From JAJEBT01 sp965221485 (lineage in GTDB: Bacteria > Pseudomonadota > Alphaproteobacteria > MPNO01 > UBA830): a stretch of 64,000 bases of DNA. A program made the position numbers and the translations under genes. The notes beneath the pieces are model-generated. The model was not told the origin of the DNA. It ran no database searches and saw nothing but the letters and a program-made list of their open reading frames with translations. Location of the stretch: assembly GCA_965221485.1 (NCBI GenBank), contig OZ244893.1, positions 1,984,001 through 2,048,000 of the forward strand. The letters are read 5' to 3'. This document shows positions 61,470-64,000 of the stretch, in pieces. Position 1 is the first letter of the stretch. Every line of letters starts with the position of its first letter.

Positions 61470-62300
61470 TCACAATCCTGTCAGGGCGGTATCCATGGCG
61501 GCACCGGTCAACACCGCCTGCGCCGCCGGCGAGAAACCTCCGTCGGGATGATGAAGCGTCAAACCTGCGGTGAGACTGAGCGGCGTCCGGGCACCCTTGC
61601 GGGCTCGCAGGATTACACGCTTTGCAGCCACACCGGGCTTGGGCCACAGGGGAATAATGACAATGCCACCCACCCGGCCCTTGAGCAGTGACAGGATCCG
61701 GTCCAACCTGTCTGCACGATGAACCAGCGTGACATGGGCGCCATGCCGCGCCGTCTGCAACATGAATTCGAGCCACGCTTCAAGGGTCGTGCATCCTTCA
61801 GCGCGTGAGATCCGCTCTGGCCCGTCAACCGGCAGGCAATCCCGCTTCGGATCCAGATACGGAGGATTGGCCATAACATGATCGAAGCGACCTGCCAGGT
61901 CCGCAGGCACAACCTGCATGATATCTCCGCATCTGATCGCAACCCGATCTGCCAACGCATTCAATCGCGCGTTTTCATTTGCCAACCGGACCAGATGCGG
62001 CTGCAGTTCAACCCCGCAAATCGTGCAGCCCGGCACGCGCCGGGCGAGGCACAGCGCGGCCGTGCCGTGCCCGGCTCCCACATCAAGGATGTTCTCGCCC
62101 GGGCGAGCCGTGACCGCAGCAGCGAGGCAGATCGGGTCAATCGCTGCCCGATATCCGGAAACAGGCTGGCGCAAGACAAGCTGACCACCCAGAAATCTGT
62201 CTTCGGTGAGCGGGAATGCAGACGCGGTCCCGGGATCAGGCAAGCCGACTTCCCTCGCCGGCATCCTCAAGCAGGCGTCGCGCTTGCTCATAATCCTCAT
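61470..62300 (-). CDS. tRNA1(Val) adenine-37 N6-methyltransferase-like (TrmN6 family)
   Basis: A 276-residue SAM-dependent methyltransferase. Motif I is ILDVGAGHGTAALCLARR, the acidic motif II is CGVELQPHLVRLANEN, and the catalytic NPPY motif is in HVMANPPYLDPKRD, which indicates N6-adenine or N5-glutamine chemistry. The family-specific LTEDRFLGGQLVLRQPVSGYRAAID precedes motif I (MTS/TrmN6 pattern). Possible starts are ATG at 62300, 62291 or 62264; the longest is given. All overlap the preceding DUF2007 gene, by 65, 56 or 29 bp. In E. coli the enzyme modifies A37 of tRNA1(Val); whether this homologue does the same is inferred. Confidence 0.92.
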   Translation of the reverse strand: MRIMSKRDACLRMPAREVGLPDPGTASAFPLTEDRFLGGQLVLRQPVSGYRAAIDPICLAAAVTARPGENILDVGAGHGTAALCLARRVPGCTICGVELQPHLVRLANENARLNALADRVAIRCGDIMQVVPADLAGRFDHVMANPPYLDPKRDCLPVDGPERISRAEGCTTLEAWLEFMLQTARHGAHVTLVHRADRLDRILSLLKGRVGGIVIIPLWPKPGVAAKRVILRARKGARTPLSLTAGLTLHHPDGGFSPAAQAVLTGAAMDTALTGL

Positions 62301-62454
62301 CAGCCACCATCATCCGTCTCAGAATAGCCCCTGCGCTGCCTTCAAGCGTGCTCATGTGACCGTCGAGAACGAAGGTTTCAATGTCTTCCGCGCCGAGCAG
62401 AGCCTCTACCCACGATAAAAACACCATTTCATTGGTTCTAAGCAGTTCCTTCAC
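62236..62454 (-). CDS. DUF2007 domain protein
   Basis: A 72-residue small protein. From a GTG at 62454 it reads as the standard DUF2007 (PF09413) pattern: KELLRTNEMVFLSWVEALL, then GAEDIETFVLDGHMSTLEGS and RRMMVADEDYEQARRLLEDA. The GTG is strongly supported by AAGGGA about 8 nt upstream, and the longer frame to 62517 adds atypical residues. The family is described as a putative signal-transducing or metal-responsive ferredoxin-like fold but no function is proven. It overlaps the methyltransferase gene downstream and is divergent from the polyprenyl synthase gene, 77 bp between starts. Confidence 0.9.
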   Translation of the reverse strand: MKELLRTNEMVFLSWVEALLGAEDIETFVLDGHMSTLEGSAGAILRRMMVADEDYEQARRLLEDAGEGSRLA

Positions 62455-62531
62455 GAGCAAGTCCCTTGACCCGAAAATCTTCCTGTCTATGTTCCAACGG
62501 TCCGCACTGATCGTCAAGAATTGAGAATTTC

Positions 62532-63554
62532 ATGAGCGTCGTTATCGACTTGGACCGCGAACGCCGGGATCGGCCCCAGCCCAGCCTCAACACTCTGGCA
62601 GCGCTTACCACCGATGACATGACGCAGGTGAATCAGACCATCGTTGACCGGATGGACAGTCCGGTGATTCTCATTCCCCAGGTCGCCCGTCACATTACGG
62701 CAGCGGGCGGCAAACGATTGCGCCCGATGCTGACACTGGCAAGTTCCCGGCTTTGCGGATATCAGGGCACGCGGCATATCAGTCTCGCTGCCTGTGTCGA
62801 ATTTATCCACACCGCGACGCTGCTTCATGACGATGTCGTCGACGAGAGCAACATGCGCCGTGGCACAGCAAGCGCCAACGCGATCTGGGGCAACAAGTCC
62901 AGCGTCCTGGTCGGCGACTTCCTGTTCAGTCGCGCTTTTGAACTGATGGTGGAAGACGGGGACCTCAAGGTCCTGGAAATCCTTTCAACCGCTTCATCGG
63001 TCATTGCGGAAGGCGAAGTCCTGCAGCTTGTCATCGCCAACGACACGGAAACGACCGAAGCCGATTACCTGGAAGTTGTCCGGTGCAAGACTGCCAGGCT
63101 GTTCGCGGCCGCTTGCGAAATTGGAGCGGTGATATCCGGGAGCCCGGAACGGGAACGCAACGCGCTTCGCGCCTTTGGACACAATCTGGGAATGGCATTT
63201 CAGCTGGTCGACGATGTCCTCGACTATTCGGCCAAGCAAGCCGCCCTCGGCAAGACTGTGGGGGACGACTTTCGGGAGGGAAAGATCACGCTCCCCATTG
63301 TTCTGGCCTTTCAGTCGGCAGATGAGGAAGGCCGGAAGTTCTGGCGACGGACGCTCGAGGAACTCGAACAGAAGAAAAGCGATATTCGTCGAGCCGTCAA
63401 GATGCTGGAACAATCAGGAGCCCTGGCGGCCACCATGAACAGGGCCCGCGAGTATGCGATCAAGGCCCAGTCCGAACTTGAAGAGTTTCCTTCGAATCAG
63501 TTCAAGGCCGCACTCATGGAAGCTGTATCATTCACGGTCAGCCGATCCTGCTAG
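62532..63554 (+). CDS. ispB: Polyprenyl diphosphate synthase (octaprenyl/decaprenyl type)
   Basis: A 340-residue trans-prenyltransferase that builds the ubiquinone side chain from IPP. The first aspartate-rich motif is LLHDDVVDESNMRRG (Asp100, Asp101, Asp104) and the second is LVDDVLDYSA near residue 225; GGKRLRPML near 60 binds pyrophosphate. The residues before the first motif are small (HTATLLH), consistent with a long-chain product, and alphaproteobacteria often make Q-10, but product length cannot be read with certainty. The ATG at 62532 is preceded closely by an AT-rich leader; no strong ribosome site is evident. It is divergent from the DUF2007 gene, a conserved pairing in alphaproteobacteria. 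Confidence 0.95.
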   Translation: MSVVIDLDRERRDRPQPSLNTLAALTTDDMTQVNQTIVDRMDSPVILIPQVARHITAAGGKRLRPMLTLASSRLCGYQGTRHISLAACVEFIHTATLLHDDVVDESNMRRGTASANAIWGNKSSVLVGDFLFSRAFELMVEDGDLKVLEILSTASSVIAEGEVLQLVIANDTETTEADYLEVVRCKTARLFAAACEIGAVISGSPERERNALRAFGHNLGMAFQLVDDVLDYSAKQAALGKTVGDDFREGKITLPIVLAFQSADEEGRKFWRRTLEELEQKKSDIRRAVKMLEQSGALAATMNRAREYAIKAQSELEEFPSNQFKAALMEAVSFTVSRSC

Positions 63555-64000
63555 AACGGCACTTGCTTCGGTGGTGACGGACAGCTTCACCGCGACGCGC
63601 CCCACATTTGCCTTTCAATCATGGCTCAGGCTGTCCCGCATTCAATGATCAATTCCCGGAATTCGGTCAAAGAAGCACAGCCAACAGTCCTCCATCGAGC
63701 GTCCTGTCTTCTCTCGACAGCAGTCTCTTGAAGCCACTGTCGCCCAGGGTCAAGCTCGCTCTCGCTGTCTTTACCCTCGGCCCTTTTCGTGGCAAGCCGT
63801 GATACGGGCCTGAGCTGGTCGTGCTCCGACGGCAGCGTTCTGCAAGAAATCGGGGGCGGGATAAACTGTCGGCGACGAACACGCCATTACAACGCGGGCC
63901 CAACGGCACAAAATGCCCGACGTTGTGGGATGTTCTCCAAAGGCGCCGGCAATCTGGCGCCGACACGGCACCTGCAATATCATTACATTCAAAAGCATTA
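63555..64000. other. Right-edge spacer without recognised gene
   Basis: About 450 bp to the window edge. A 99-codon minus-strand frame (63667-63966) and short plus-strand frames were read and show no domain or ribosome site. A larger gene entering from outside the window cannot be excluded for the last 100 bases. Confidence 0.35.

Noticed and set aside
63667..63966. 99-codon minus-strand frame at the right edge
   Set aside because: Basic, low-hydrophobicity text with no domain; another frame in the same stretch is equally open.

Overview
The window looks like chromosome from an alphaproteobacterium of moderately high GC, most like Rhodospirillales or uncultured marine relatives. This is inferred from family types (alphaproteobacterial TrmH-type methyltransferase, IalB, BI-1, the ppdK-glyS-glyQ-S49 peptidase-methyltransferase-DUF2007-polyprenyl synthase block) and from frequent GTG starts; no database search was possible. 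Coding density is modest, with many 300-800 bp spacers that contain no gene I can defend.

Layout. 1-4.6 kb: a glutamine-synthetase-family gene cut by the left edge, a decayed fragment, tRNA-Ala(CGC), yggT, folD and an EamA transporter. 4.6-11.3 kb: copper P-type ATPase, argG, rlmN and an MFS carrier. 11.6-18.8 kb: a tightly packed minus-strand run (LigA-like, LigB-like ring-cleavage dioxygenase subunits, isochorismatase-like hydrolase, Sir2 deacylase, TrmH-type methyltransferase, IalB-like secreted protein), divergent from a ThDP enzyme, followed by an Asp/Glu-racemase/maleate-isomerase-like enzyme and a GFA protein. 19.3-22.5 kb: an accessory patch with a RecF/Septu-like AAA ATPase, a conserved-looking gene broken by an in-frame TAG, and a small unknown ORF. 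22.8-26.3 kb: two VanA-type Rieske oxygenases flanking a secreted Sel1-repeat protein. 26.3-34.1 kb: BI-1, a YbbA/YbbP-type ABC exporter head to head with tesA, FIST protein, ThpR and an MDR reductase. 34.5-43.1 kb: secreted HNH nuclease with Excalibur tail, gst-cysK-cysE, UDG-like protein, minimal metallopeptidase, pterin carbinolamine dehydratase, tandem EamA transporters and an SDR. 43.2-50.3 kb: acetoacetyl-CoA synthetase, then an RND efflux pair whose adaptor carries a triplicated EF-hand cassette. 50.7-63.6 kb: nucleotide-sugar dehydrogenase, YgfZ, acrylyl-CoA reductase, ppdK, glyS, glyQ, a small zinc-ribbon membrane protein, S49 peptidase, TrmN6-like methyltransferase, DUF2007 protein and a divergent polyprenyl diphosphate synthase.

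How the genes fit together. The aromatic theme recurs: an extradiol dioxygenase operon, a ThDP carboligase/decarboxylase-like enzyme, a maleate-isomerase-like enzyme and two Rieske demethylase-type oxygenases could serve degradation of lignin-type aromatics, although no ferredoxin reductase partner is present. Housekeeping genes (folD, argG, rlmN, cysEK, glyQS, ppdK, polyprenyl synthase) frame these accessory pieces.

The most unusual element is the RND periplasmic adaptor at 45255-47141: between its signal peptide and the adaptor fold lie three nearly identical 72-residue units, each with two canonical EF-hand loops (six in all). This suggests a calcium-responsive or calcium-stabilised efflux adaptor. 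The second is the decaying AAA-ATPase island at 19.4-22.4 kb, which may be a degraded defence-type module.
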